This document shows, piece after piece, positions 5,712-12,968 of a DNA stretch of 32,863 nucleotides. The stretch spans positions 1 through 32,863 of the IMG/VR virus record IMGVR_UViG_3300034356_001657, one strand, 5' to 3'. This DNA is from a virus. The notes below the pieces were generated by a model. It was not told where the DNA came from and did no database searches. It was given only the letters and a program-made list of their open reading frames with translations. Position 1 is the stretch's first letter. Every line of letters begins with the position of its first letter. The position numbers and the translations under genes are program-made.

Positions 5712-5787
5712 GGGGCTTAGGGGGTAGGGGGCTTTGCTGAAACAGGGGGGCACCTATTCGGGGGGCGGGTGAAAAAACCAGGGAGGG
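5712..5787 (+). other. G-tract cluster, potential G-quadruplex
   Basis: Eight runs of three to six G occur on the plus strand: 5712-5715, 5720-5724, 5727-5731, 5745-5750, 5760-5765, 5767-5769, 5781-5783 and 5785-5787. The first three are separated by loops of four and two bases. Such spacing can form a G-quadruplex in single-stranded DNA or RNA. No coding explanation is seen. Confidence 0.55.
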
Positions 5788-5893
5788 TGTTGCGTATGGT
5801 GTATGGGGCTGTCACACACTCACTCTGTAAACGCTACTGAGTTTATTCCGTATCTGCACCGGTCGTATCCGTCGCAGCTGTTGCATCAGCCGA

Positions 5894-5905
5894 CAATCTG
5901 CTACC
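5894..5905 (+). promoter_or_regulatory. Repeat of operator-like 12-mer before late operon
   Basis: CAATCTGCTACC, identical to 5501-5512, about 25 bases upstream of the small terminase start. It falls between a weak TTGCAT (5881-5886) and TACCAT (5902-5907), so a bound protein could affect late transcription. Confidence 0.45.
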
Positions 5906-5930
5906 ATGAAAATATCCAAGGGAGAAACGT

Positions 5931-6797
5931 ATGCAACTACAGAGAAAACAGCTCGGTCTTGTTCAAACAGACTGGGAGATTCAAGAAGGGGAACTGCAGC
6001 TGAGCGCCTTGTCGGCCAAGCTCACCGCAAAGGACCTGAAGGTAATCAACTTCTTCATGGAAGGCCACCCACTGATTGAGTGTGGAACGCTCGCCGGATA
6101 CTCGGCCGAAGACCCACGGGTGATCCCCCGTCTCGTCCGTAACGTGCTCGAGAAGCCTGAGTCTCAGCAATTCATGGAAGTCGCTAAACGCGTCTACACC
6201 CAACGAGCAATGCAGCAAGTCTGCTATGACAAAATGAATTGGATGGCCGACATGCAACTCGTGTTGGGTAAAGCACTGGGCCGCGAGAAAACGAACTTTG
6301 TTGCGGTAGCCGACGGTGAAGTGATTGAACGCCGAGTCACGAAAGACGATTTAAACGCCGCGAAGTCGACATTGGAACTCATGGGCAAAGCGTTCGGATG
6401 GATGACCGAAAAACGCGAGCTCACGGTCGAGCACCGGGCAGTCGTCCGGGTCCGGGACTTCTCAGGCAAAGGCAACCACTTGGACGTGTCTGCGGCGTCG
6501 TCGTCAGACGAAGCGTTGCTGGAGCAAATCAACGAGCAGATGATTGCCGAGACAGAACTACTGGACGGCAAGTACCAAACGCGTGATCCTGAAAAAATTT
6601 ATTACGACTCTGATGACTTCCCGACCGTAAAACCGGGAGACCCTGAGCCGCCAGCATGGGACCGACCCGTCTCGATAGACGACGACCCGGGCCCGGTCTG
6701 CACGCCATTTGGTCACGTAAGAGCAGGCGTGGTTCGCGCGCCGGTCGCGGTAGACAACGCTCCGGCTATCCCTAAACAAACGCCGGACTGGGACTAA
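5931..6797 (+). CDS. terS: Terminase small subunit
   Basis: The ATG at 5931 has an AAGGGAG site seven bases upstream. The 288-aa product fits small terminases. Its N-terminal helix-turn-helix-like region has LTAKDLKVINFFMEG and AGYSAEDPRVIPRLVRNVL (about residues 30-70), then KPESQQFMEV and central helices for oligomerisation. The C-terminus is Pro- and Asp-rich and looks disordered (about 225-288). Small terminases recognise the packaging site on concatemeric DNA and recruit the large subunit. This gene is first in the rightward operon, beside the repeat-rich region that could hold its cognate site. It is separated from the large subunit by the lysis cassette, which is less usual than direct adjacency. 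It is long for the family, mainly from the tail. Confidence 0.75.
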   Translation: MQLQRKQLGLVQTDWEIQEGELQLSALSAKLTAKDLKVINFFMEGHPLIECGTLAGYSAEDPRVIPRLVRNVLEKPESQQFMEVAKRVYTQRAMQQVCYDKMNWMADMQLVLGKALGREKTNFVAVADGEVIERRVTKDDLNAAKSTLELMGKAFGWMTEKRELTVEHRAVVRVRDFSGKGNHLDVSAASSSDEALLEQINEQMIAETELLDGKYQTRDPEKIYYDSDDFPTVKPGDPEPPAWDRPVSIDDDPGPVCTPFGHVRAGVVRAPVAVDNAPAIPKQTPDWD

Positions 6798-6799
6798 CC

Positions 6800-7174
6800 A
6801 TGGCTACACTACCTGAAGGCGCACCATTCAAAGCTAGCGAGTTCAGCTGCCGTTGCGGTTGCGGTCTCGGACTGAAAGACGTCCCGCAGTCAACGATAGA
6901 CAAATTGGTAAAGGCTCGTGCAATTGCCAAAGTTCCGTTTATAATCGATTCAGCTATCCGGTGCGTAACGCATAACACGAAAGAAGGCGGCGCGAAGAAC
7001 AGCGCCCACTTGCGAGGTTACGCGTTAGACATCCGAGCTCGGGACTCCCGCACTCGGTACAAGATACTGACAGCCTTGCTGGCTGTAGGATTTACGCGGA
7101 TCGGATATAACAAAAAATTTATTCATGCCGACGACGACCCGTCGCTAGACCCGGAGGTGATTTTTGACTACTGA
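6800..7174 (+). CDS. M15 family peptidase, probable endolysin
   Basis: The ATG lies two bases after the terminase stop. The 124-aa product matches the Peptidase_M15_3 / D-Ala-D-Ala carboxypeptidase-like fold. The zinc site reads SAHLRGYALDI (68-78; H70 and D77) with the third ligand H109 in IHADDDP. Upstream there is FSCRCGCG (15-22) and the substrate-side SAIRC (51-55). Such enzymes cut peptide bonds in peptidoglycan. No signal peptide is seen, so export should depend on the holin encoded next, the usual arrangement for a cytoplasmic endolysin. Length is typical for single-domain phage M15 enzymes. The C-terminal codons overlap the next gene, including its TTG start. Confidence 0.9.
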   Translation: MATLPEGAPFKASEFSCRCGCGLGLKDVPQSTIDKLVKARAIAKVPFIIDSAIRCVTHNTKEGGAKNSAHLRGYALDIRARDSRTRYKILTALLAVGFTRIGYNKKFIHADDDPSLDPEVIFDY

Positions 7175-7217
7175 GAACCGAGTGACTACTGAGAACCGAG
7201 TGACTACTGAGAACCGA
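7164..7217 (+). repeat. Three 18-bp tandem repeats over the holin start
   Basis: NTGACTACTGAGAACCGA occurs three times in frame (7164-7181, 7182-7199, 7200-7217), with a fourth GTGACTAC beginning at 7218. The first copy starts with TTG and the others with GTG, so each unit begins with a possible initiation codon. Confidence 0.9.
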
Positions 7218-7439
7218 GTGACTACACAAGCCGATACCGAAAAACCATGGTACGAGTCCAAAACAATTATCGGTGCAGTCGTGGCCGTCGGTAGCGGCCT
7301 TGCCGCAGCCTTTGGCGTCGTCTTAGCGCCAGAGGACCAATCGGCTATCGTAGACGTCGTCGTCGCGTTAGGCGCTTCTGTAGGCGGTCTATTGGCCATC
7401 TACGGACGAGTCAAAGCCAAAACGACGCTTCGCAAATGA
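7164..7439 (+). CDS. Holin-like membrane protein, TTG start within an 18-bp repeat
   Basis: The best start is TTG 7164, six bases after a perfect GGAGG (7153-7157). No ATG exists before the membrane part. The 91-aa product begins with three TTENRV repeats from an 18-bp tandem repeat, then KPWYESKTIIGAVVAVGSGLAAAFGVVL (first membrane segment, about 32-52) and AIVDVVVALGASVGGLLAIYG (second, about 61-81). It ends in a basic tail. Two segments with a short polar loop and a basic C-terminus fit class II-like holins, which open the inner membrane so the endolysin can reach peptidoglycan. In-frame GTG codons at 7182, 7200 and 7218 could give shorter forms. It overlaps the endolysin by 11 bases. Confidence 0.75.
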   Translation: MTTENRVTTENRVTTENRVTTQADTEKPWYESKTIIGAVVAVGSGLAAAFGVVLAPEDQSAIVDVVVALGASVGGLLAIYGRVKAKTTLRK

Positions 7440-7633
7440 ACACCGTACTCAAAATACTGGGGGCACTTGCAGATGCGTACAGAGCATGGCAATCGTTACG
7501 TCGTACAGACCAGCATCATCGCACTGACGCTGATCCTGAGTCTGAGTGGATGCGCCAGTTCGGTGCCGTGCCAAGCGACAAAACCGACGCTGGAAAGTCT
7601 GACGTTCCAAAACGGACAGATGACAGTCAGTAA
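7436..7633 (+). CDS. Small protein overlapping Rz1-like gene (Rz-position, 65 aa)
   Basis: ATG 7436 forms an ATGA overlap with the holin stop, strong evidence for coupling. The 65-aa product has an amphipathic N-terminal helix (MNTVLKILGALADAYRAWQS), then a charged part with DADPESEWMRQFG and a Lys/Asp-rich tail. A clear transmembrane span is absent, so it is not a classical i-spanin, though it sits where Rz usually overlaps Rz1. Small proteins with an aspartate-tryptophan-FG motif are common at this place in phage lysis cassettes, but their role is unclear. Most of its length overlaps the lipoprotein gene in another frame. Confidence 0.6.
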   Translation: MNTVLKILGALADAYRAWQSLRRTDQHHRTDADPESEWMRQFGAVPSDKTDAGKSDVPKRTDDSQ

Positions 7634-7715
7634 AGATGACTCGGCCAAACTACTGAAGTATATTAACGACTTAGAGTATTGTGCCCACAACAGGATAGAA
7701 ACCAATGGACGATAA
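7473..7715 (+). CDS. Rz1-like o-spanin lipoprotein
   Basis: ATG 7473 is chosen because it gives a compact signal peptide; an in-frame TTG at 7467 is an alternative, and the RBS (GGGGG) is modest. The 80-aa product has a basic N-terminus, hydrophobic core (SIIALTLILS) and a lipobox LSGC, so it should be lipidated on the cysteine and sent to the outer membrane. The mature part has a LTFQNGQMTVSKDDSAKLL segment followed by YINDLEYC, a pattern seen in Rz1/LysC-type o-spanins. O-spanins pair with an inner-membrane partner to fuse the outer and inner membranes at the end of lysis. The partner may be the tail-anchored protein encoded next or the overlapping 65-aa protein. Confidence 0.75.
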   Translation: MRTEHGNRYVVQTSIIALTLILSLSGCASSVPCQATKPTLESLTFQNGQMTVSKDDSAKLLKYINDLEYCAHNRIETNGR

Positions 7716-8130
7716 CCCGCAGTTAACAGCGCTGCTGCAAAGCATACAGCAGTCGGTCTACGGCAATCGACAGGATACGGCAAGCCTGAAAGAGTCAGTG
7801 TCGGACATGGCACGGTCGGTGATGGAGTTAGCCAAAACATCGGTGCGTTACGAAGAACGACTGATGCACATAGAGGCCCGGATGGAGAAAGACATACAGC
7901 AACAAGCTGACCAGTTGTCCGAACTAACCGGCGAGTTCAGGGAGGTAAGGGAAGATATCAGCCAGCTAACGCAAGACCTGCAGTCACTGGCTAACACGGT
8001 AAAGACCTTGCAAGAAGACTATCAAGAGCGAAAGGACAGCCAACGCTGGCTAGTTCGTGAAATCGTGGGTAAGTTAATTTGGCCAGCTATGGCGTTAGCA
8101 GCAATGGCGCTGCTTTGGTTCAAGGAGTAA
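7705..8130 (+). CDS. Tail-anchored coiled-coil membrane protein of lysis cassette
   Basis: The ATG at 7705 overlaps the lipoprotein gene by 11 bases and has an AGGA site. The 141-aa product is a long, heptad-rich helix (about residues 15-115; RMEKDIQQQADQLSELTG and ISQLTQDLQSLANTVKTLQ). It ends with a hydrophobic segment KLIWPAMALAAMALLWF (about 123-139) that should anchor it in the inner membrane. The layout resembles XhlA-type proteins and could serve as an i-spanin with a C-terminal rather than N-terminal anchor. The position directly after an Rz1-like gene favours a lysis role. Without a homologue search I leave the function open. Confidence 0.65.
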   Translation: MDDNPQLTALLQSIQQSVYGNRQDTASLKESVSDMARSVMELAKTSVRYEERLMHIEARMEKDIQQQADQLSELTGEFREVREDISQLTQDLQSLANTVKTLQEDYQERKDSQRWLVREIVGKLIWPAMALAAMALLWFKE

Positions 8131-8139
8131 GCGCCGTCT

Positions 8140-9600
8140 ATGTTTGAGTTTCGGTTCAGTCCCGCAGGCCCTGTGCTAGACGAGTATATGTCTAGCCGTA
8201 GCCGCAACACGTTTATCATGGGCCCTATGGGCTCCGGTAAAACATTCGCCAGCTGCATGCGTATGTTTACGCAGATATGCAGCCAGCCGGTAGACCAGTT
8301 CAATAAACGTCGGTCTCGCTGGGTCGCGGTACGGAACACGTACCCTGATCTCGAAGGTACGACCATGAAAGACTGGCTAGAGCTGTTCGGCGCGCCAGAA
8401 CTGGGTAAAATGAACCGAGACTACCCGCCGACGCACAAGCTATCGTTTGCCATGGAAGACAACACCTACGTCGAAGCCGAGGTCGTGTTCTTGGCACTGG
8501 ATAGGCCGGACTCAGTGCGTAAGTTACGCGGTATGCAGTGTACCGGCTTCTGGCTGAACGAGGTCAAGGAGCTCGACGAGGAGATCGTCGATATGTGTGA
8601 CTTACGTCACGGCCGATATCCGAACAAACATGAGGTGCCGGGGTACTGGCACGGTATGATAGGGGACACAAACGCCCCTGACGACAACCATTGGTACTAC
8701 AAAAAAGCCGAAATAGACCGGCCGAAAGGCTGGGTTTTCCTGAAACAGCCCGGCGGTCTACTGCAAATAGACACGCCGACCGGCAAACAGTGGGTACTGA
8801 ACCCGCGAGCCGAAAACTTGCAGAATTTACCCGAGGATTATTACACCGCCGGTATGCAAGGCAAGAAAGAAGCGTGGATAAAGGTCAACTTGGCCAATAT
8901 GTACGGCCATTTATCGAGCGGAAAGCCGATTTACGAGCACGATTGGAACGACACGACCCACGTCAGCCAGTACCCGCTGGTCCCGCTACCCGAAAAAGGG
9001 AATTTTTTCATGGGTTGGGACTTCGGGATGACCCCGTCTGTCATCATCGGCCAGTTAGACGGTCCTCAGATGCGGATCCTAGACGAAGTGGTAGGCGAAA
9101 ACATCGGTATTCGGTCTTTTGCACGAGACTACGTCATCCCATACCTGCGACAGCAGTACAAAGGGGTCTCGCTGAAGTCGTTTCGGTGTATGTGCGACCC
9201 GTCAGGCGACGACCCAAGGGACACTGAAGGCGGATCCCCCATAGAAATCCTGAACGAACTAGGTTTCGAGGCCGAACCGTCGCCTACGAACCACCCGGAA
9301 ACGCGGTGGGAGGCCGTCAGGTACTTCCTGTCTCGTCTCGTTGGCGGTAGACCGTGCTTTGTGTTGTCGCCGAATTGCGATACACTTCGCAAAGGGTTTA
9401 ACGGAGGCTACCAGTTCAAACGGATGCAGGTCTCCGGCCAAGCAAGGTACAGCGAGAAGGCAGACAAGAACAGTTTCTCGCACCCGCACGACGCTTTGCA
9501 GTATTTGTGTCAAGCAGCGTGGGGCGGATACAACCCGATGAACACAGGGCCAAAAGTCCACGTCTCAAATCAACGCGTTACAGGAAAAGCGGGTTATTAA
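8140..9600 (+). CDS. terL: Terminase large subunit
   Basis: The 486-aa product is a clear packaging ATPase-nuclease. The ATPase domain has Walker A GPMGSGKT (28-35) and a Walker B-like TGFWLNEVKE (135-144; E141 probably catalytic). The RNaseH-like nuclease domain has acidic residues in MGWDFGMTP (D294), CDPSGDD (D353) and HPHDALQYL (D451), which would hold the two metals. It pumps DNA into proheads through the portal and cuts concatemers. The start is ATG 8140 with an AAGGAG site overlapping the stop of the preceding gene; the spacing is long (about 12). Length and motif order are normal for a Terminase_6-type protein. The portal gene follows two bases after the stop. Confidence 0.95.
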   Translation: MFEFRFSPAGPVLDEYMSSRSRNTFIMGPMGSGKTFASCMRMFTQICSQPVDQFNKRRSRWVAVRNTYPDLEGTTMKDWLELFGAPELGKMNRDYPPTHKLSFAMEDNTYVEAEVVFLALDRPDSVRKLRGMQCTGFWLNEVKELDEEIVDMCDLRHGRYPNKHEVPGYWHGMIGDTNAPDDNHWYYKKAEIDRPKGWVFLKQPGGLLQIDTPTGKQWVLNPRAENLQNLPEDYYTAGMQGKKEAWIKVNLANMYGHLSSGKPIYEHDWNDTTHVSQYPLVPLPEKGNFFMGWDFGMTPSVIIGQLDGPQMRILDEVVGENIGIRSFARDYVIPYLRQQYKGVSLKSFRCMCDPSGDDPRDTEGGSPIEILNELGFEAEPSPTNHPETRWEAVRYFLSRLVGGRPCFVLSPNCDTLRKGFNGGYQFKRMQVSGQARYSEKADKNSFSHPHDALQYLCQAAWGGYNPMNTGPKVHVSNQRVTGKAGY

Positions 9601-9601
9601 C

Positions 9602-11818
9602 ATGGCTGAAAGCAAAATCGTTATCACAAAGCAGCTTGTCAAGAAGACATACGGCCACGACTACACCGACGGCGCGTTAGACAAGCTGGCCCAAAAGGTC
9701 GAGGAAGATATCGCCACGGCAATATCGGACCGGTGGGAAGCCGAAGAACGGATGCGTCGAGCGCTGATGATCTACAACGGCGAGTACGAACCCGAACAAC
9801 TCAAAGCAATGAAACGGTCTCAGGTATTTATCAAGGTAGCCCGGTTCAAGGCCAACGTCGCTGAAGCTCAGATGGTCGACATCGTCATGCCGCCCACGGA
9901 TACGAATTTCGCAATGGAGCCGACCGAGATTGTAGACCTTGACTTCGGGGCTAACGCTAGCGAGCCGGTCTCACTAAACGGTCGGCAGTTCCTGATGCCT
10001 GACGGCAGCCCGGTGACAGGCGATACGTTAATTCGCCGCAGCAAGGAGGTCGCCGAGGAGCGCTGCCGCAACATGCTGCGACTAATCAAGGACCAGCACA
10101 CTGAATGTAACATGGACGCGGAGCAACGCGACGTGATCCACAACGGCGTGAAGCTGGGAACCGGTGTACTCAAGGCCCCGGTGGTTAAACCTTCGCAGAA
10201 CCGTCGCTTTTTGGAAACTAAAAACGGCATGCAGATGGTCGCGGAGACCGTCTACAAACCGGCAGCGACCAGCGTATTCCCGGGCAACTTCTTCCCTGAT
10301 ATGTCCGCCAGCACAGTCTCTGAGTGTGAGTACATCTGCGAGCGGACTTTCATGTCTCGCAAGCAGCTGCGCGATCTGAAGCGTTTCGGCGGTAAAACGT
10401 ACAACAAAGTGCAGCTGGATAAAGTTCTCGACATGAAGCCGGACCAAACGCAACACAGGCCCGGCGCTACCGACGACATGCGGTACATGATGGGCTTCAA
10501 CGCTGCGCTGAACGACACCCGATACGAAGTGTGGGAGTACCACGGCGTTATCGAACCGAGCATCTACACTGAAATCACCGGCAAGGAAGTGAAGCAGTCA
10601 GATACTAACGACGATATGTACGGCGTTATCTACTACTGCGGCGGCATTGTGTTCGGCGCACGGTTCTACCCTGTCACTTATGAGCAGACGTTCCCGTATA
10701 ACGTGTGGAACTGGGAAAAGTCAGACGGCTGCATCTTCGGTAAAGGTATTCCAGAAATTCTGGAAGACGAGACCGACATGATCAACTCAAGCTGGCGCAT
10801 GACCATGGACAACGCGGCCATCACAGCAGGCCCTCAAGTGGCCGTGAATACATTGCTGTGCGAACCTGAAGACGGCGTCTACGAGATAACCCCTTGGAAA
10901 GTATGGAAAGTTAAACGCGGTAACGTCGATTTAAACCAAGCGATCAGCAAGGTTGAATTTAATAGCCGCATCAACGAAACCATGAGTATCTACCAAGCGG
11001 TCCGGCAGATGGCGGACGAAGTGTCAGGCGTGCCGATGATACAGCAAGGCGAGTCAAGCAGCCCATACCAGCAGGTCGGTGCGTTGTCTATCCTACTGAA
11101 CGCAGCGAATACGGTCCGCCGTCGCCAAGTGAAAGACTGGGACGATAACATCACAGTACCTATGGTGAGCGGCTTCTATGCGTTTAACATGGACTTTAGC
11201 GACGACGCGTCAGTCAAGGGCGACTTTAAGGTCAAAGCCCGCGGGGTTAGCGAGCTTCTGGTCCGTGAACAGCAGGCGCTGGCTCTGACGAACTTCCTGA
11301 CTGTGTGCAATAACAGCCCGTCACTGCAACCGCTACTGGCCATCAAGCAAAAAGAAATTATCGCGTCTTTCGTGAAGACCCAGCGTCTTGACGCAAGTCT
11401 GATCCCGACTGCCGACGAGATAACGGACTACATTGAGAAGCAGAAACAAAGTCAGCCGGTAGACCCGAACGTACAACTCGCGCAAATCCAGACTGAACAG
11501 ATCACGCTGAAGCACCAGAACAACGTAGAGCTTGCCCAAATCGAAAGCAAGCTGCGTCAGACCGAACAGCAAAGCACCAATGAGTCCAAGATGGTCATGG
11601 CGCAGGTCGAGTTCGAACGGATTGCGATGCAGGAACGCGTCGAGCTTCAACGCTTGGCGTCTCAGCAGTTGATTAGTGAACAAACGCTGATCACAAAAAT
11701 GCAAGAGACCGAAGCTAAACTGGCCGATAGTCGCCAAAAATTCTTGGCAGAAATCAACATAAAACGTGCAATGGGCACCGAAGCTAACTTCGGATTAGAG
11801 ACGGGAGCTGCAACTTAA
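9602..11818 (+). CDS. Portal protein
   Basis: The 738-aa product follows the large terminase directly, the expected place for the portal. It has an N-terminal helical region (KLAQKVEEDIATAISDRWEA), a wing/stem core with ERCRNMLRLIKDQ, an NVWNWEKSDGCIFGKGIPEI segment and DETDMINSSWRMTMDN (about residues 397-412). These are typical of podoviral portals. The C-terminal 120 residues are Gln/Glu-rich coiled coil (VQLAQIQTEQITLKHQNN onward), like the long barrel of P22-type portals. Twelve copies would form the packaging and ejection channel. The length suits podoviral portals with a barrel. The stop overlaps the next small ORF in TAATG. Confidence 0.9.
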   Translation: MAESKIVITKQLVKKTYGHDYTDGALDKLAQKVEEDIATAISDRWEAEERMRRALMIYNGEYEPEQLKAMKRSQVFIKVARFKANVAEAQMVDIVMPPTDTNFAMEPTEIVDLDFGANASEPVSLNGRQFLMPDGSPVTGDTLIRRSKEVAEERCRNMLRLIKDQHTECNMDAEQRDVIHNGVKLGTGVLKAPVVKPSQNRRFLETKNGMQMVAETVYKPAATSVFPGNFFPDMSASTVSECEYICERTFMSRKQLRDLKRFGGKTYNKVQLDKVLDMKPDQTQHRPGATDDMRYMMGFNAALNDTRYEVWEYHGVIEPSIYTEITGKEVKQSDTNDDMYGVIYYCGGIVFGARFYPVTYEQTFPYNVWNWEKSDGCIFGKGIPEILEDETDMINSSWRMTMDNAAITAGPQVAVNTLLCEPEDGVYEITPWKVWKVKRGNVDLNQAISKVEFNSRINETMSIYQAVRQMADEVSGVPMIQQGESSSPYQQVGALSILLNAANTVRRRQVKDWDDNITVPMVSGFYAFNMDFSDDASVKGDFKVKARGVSELLVREQQALALTNFLTVCNNSPSLQPLLAIKQKEIIASFVKTQRLDASLIPTADEITDYIEKQKQSQPVDPNVQLAQIQTEQITLKHQNNVELAQIESKLRQTEQQSTNESKMVMAQVEFERIAMQERVELQRLASQQLISEQTLITKMQETEAKLADSRQKFLAEINIKRAMGTEANFGLETGAAT

Positions 11819-11985
11819 TGCGCGCAATAACTTGGCAAGAGCTAGAAAGTAAAATAAACTCCGTAATTAACGAGACCAGAGACGAGCTGGAGACGGCGCA
11901 GAGTTTTGAAGAACTCAAAGCCCTTCAGGCAAAACTCGAACTGGCCAGAGACTTATTACAGCATTTTAAACGTGACTCCGCATAG
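11818..11985 (+). CDS. Small coiled-coil protein (55 aa) between portal and scaffold
   Basis: A small frame begins at ATG 11818, sharing one base with the portal stop (TAATG), and ends in TAG at 11983-11985. The product, starting MRAITWQELESKINSVINET, is almost entirely an amphipathic helix with heptads (FEELKALQAKLELARDLLQHF). A GGGAG site lies about ten bases upstream. Neighbours and overlap indicate co-translation with portal and scaffold, so a head-assembly role is likely, though no family is recognised. The frame fills what would otherwise be a gap of about 175 bases. Confidence 0.65.
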   Translation: MRAITWQELESKINSVINETRDELETAQSFEELKALQAKLELARDLLQHFKRDSA

Positions 11986-11993
11986 GACTCCGC

Positions 11994-12953
11994 ATGAACC
12001 TGAAAGATGTAAACCTAGAAATTAAAGCCGAAGTAGACGAAATGGCTACTTTATGGGGCGCGGAAGGCTCAGACCACACTGACCCTGCTGCGGATTCCGA
12101 AAACGGCGATGACAGTTTTGAAAGCACTGACGAGTCGAACGAAGACCCGAGCCAGAAAAAAGCCGACACACCGGTAGACGAAACGCCCGCAGCCGAAACG
12201 CCAGCGGCCGAAACGCCAGCCGAAGAAATCGACTTCACGCCGCCAGCATGGATGGCGCTGCTGCCTCAAGAGGTCCGAGATCAGGCAGAGAAAGACTTTA
12301 AAAACAGTCGGGGCAGCGTAAAGGCGCAGAGTAATCGCGTCTCTCAGTTGACCAAGCACTTGGAAGAAACTCGAGCGCAGTTAGACAAGGCGAAACGGCT
12401 GTCGCAAACTCTACCGACCATCGACCTAGCGTCCGACAAGGACTTGGAAGAACTCGGGAAAGAGTGGCCAGACGTTGCACAAAGCCTGAAGGCCGTCGCC
12501 AGCAAACTTGGCGCACAGGTAGCCCAGCACAACGCGAGTATTTCGCAGTCGCTGTTGGCCGCGCAAGAGAATCAAGCAAGAGCACTGGAGACGGAGATTG
12601 CAGAGCTCGACGAAGCATCGAAGAACGAGCAACGGGCTATCGTACAGCGCCAAGTGCCTGACGTAGACCAGATTGTGCGGGACCCGAAGTTCGGAGCGTG
12701 GCTTACTGCCCAAACCCCGGGCGTTCGAGCGATGATTAACTCGCCGCACGCAGGGGATAACATCACGTTATTCAAACTATACAAGGGGGCTACGCAAGCG
12801 GCACCGTCAAACAAAGACAAGCTGGCCGAGTTTGCAGAATTGCCGAGTAAAGGCGGCGCAACGAAGGCGGCGAGTCTGAAAGACGACCCAAATGCTGATC
12901 CTACTGAATTTTGGAAAGACTTCGAGACACAACAAAAACAGTCTCGTAAGTAA
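11994..12953 (+). CDS. Capsid scaffolding protein
   Basis: The 319-aa product precedes the major capsid gene. It has the usual scaffold layout: a highly acidic, low-complexity N-terminus (about 1-75, including PAAETPAAETPAEE), a central coiled coil (about 98-215: VSQLTKHLEETRAQLDKA and LETEIAELDEASKNEQRA) and a small C-terminal part with PNADPTEFWKDFETQQ that may bind the coat. No protease motif is seen. Scaffolds guide procapsid assembly and leave before maturation. An AGGA site lies upstream of ATG 11994; the stop is 15 bases before the capsid start. Identity rests on composition and position rather than a signature motif. Confidence 0.75.
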   Translation: MNLKDVNLEIKAEVDEMATLWGAEGSDHTDPAADSENGDDSFESTDESNEDPSQKKADTPVDETPAAETPAAETPAEEIDFTPPAWMALLPQEVRDQAEKDFKNSRGSVKAQSNRVSQLTKHLEETRAQLDKAKRLSQTLPTIDLASDKDLEELGKEWPDVAQSLKAVASKLGAQVAQHNASISQSLLAAQENQARALETEIAELDEASKNEQRAIVQRQVPDVDQIVRDPKFGAWLTAQTPGVRAMINSPHAGDNITLFKLYKGATQAAPSNKDKLAEFAELPSKGGATKAASLKDDPNADPTEFWKDFETQQKQSRK

Positions 12954-12968
12954 ACAGGAGTAAGCAAC

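Larger units (their letters stand above)
5464..5930. other. Non-coding divergent control region upstream of small terminase
   Basis: These 467 bp separate the leftward operon from the rightward late genes. From left to right they hold an inverted repeat GTAGCA-ATC-TGCTAC (5497-5511), related CAATCTGC motifs, a GC-rich 43-bp tandem duplication (5587-5672 plus partial copy), eight G-tracts on the plus strand (5712-5787) and a second CAATCTGCTACC at 5894-5905. No RBS-backed gene is seen. Promoters for both directions should be here, but I see no clear -35/-10 pair; a weak TTGCAT/TACCAT pair lies at 5881-5907. A packaging (cos/pac) site beside the terminase gene is a further possibility. Confidence 0.6.

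Noticed and set aside
5419-5740. Plus-strand open frames across the 43-bp repeat
   Set aside because: Low-complexity translation of the GC-rich duplication, without an RBS.
5803-6003. 66-aa plus-strand frame before terS
   Set aside because: No RBS, and it overlaps the small terminase start in another frame.
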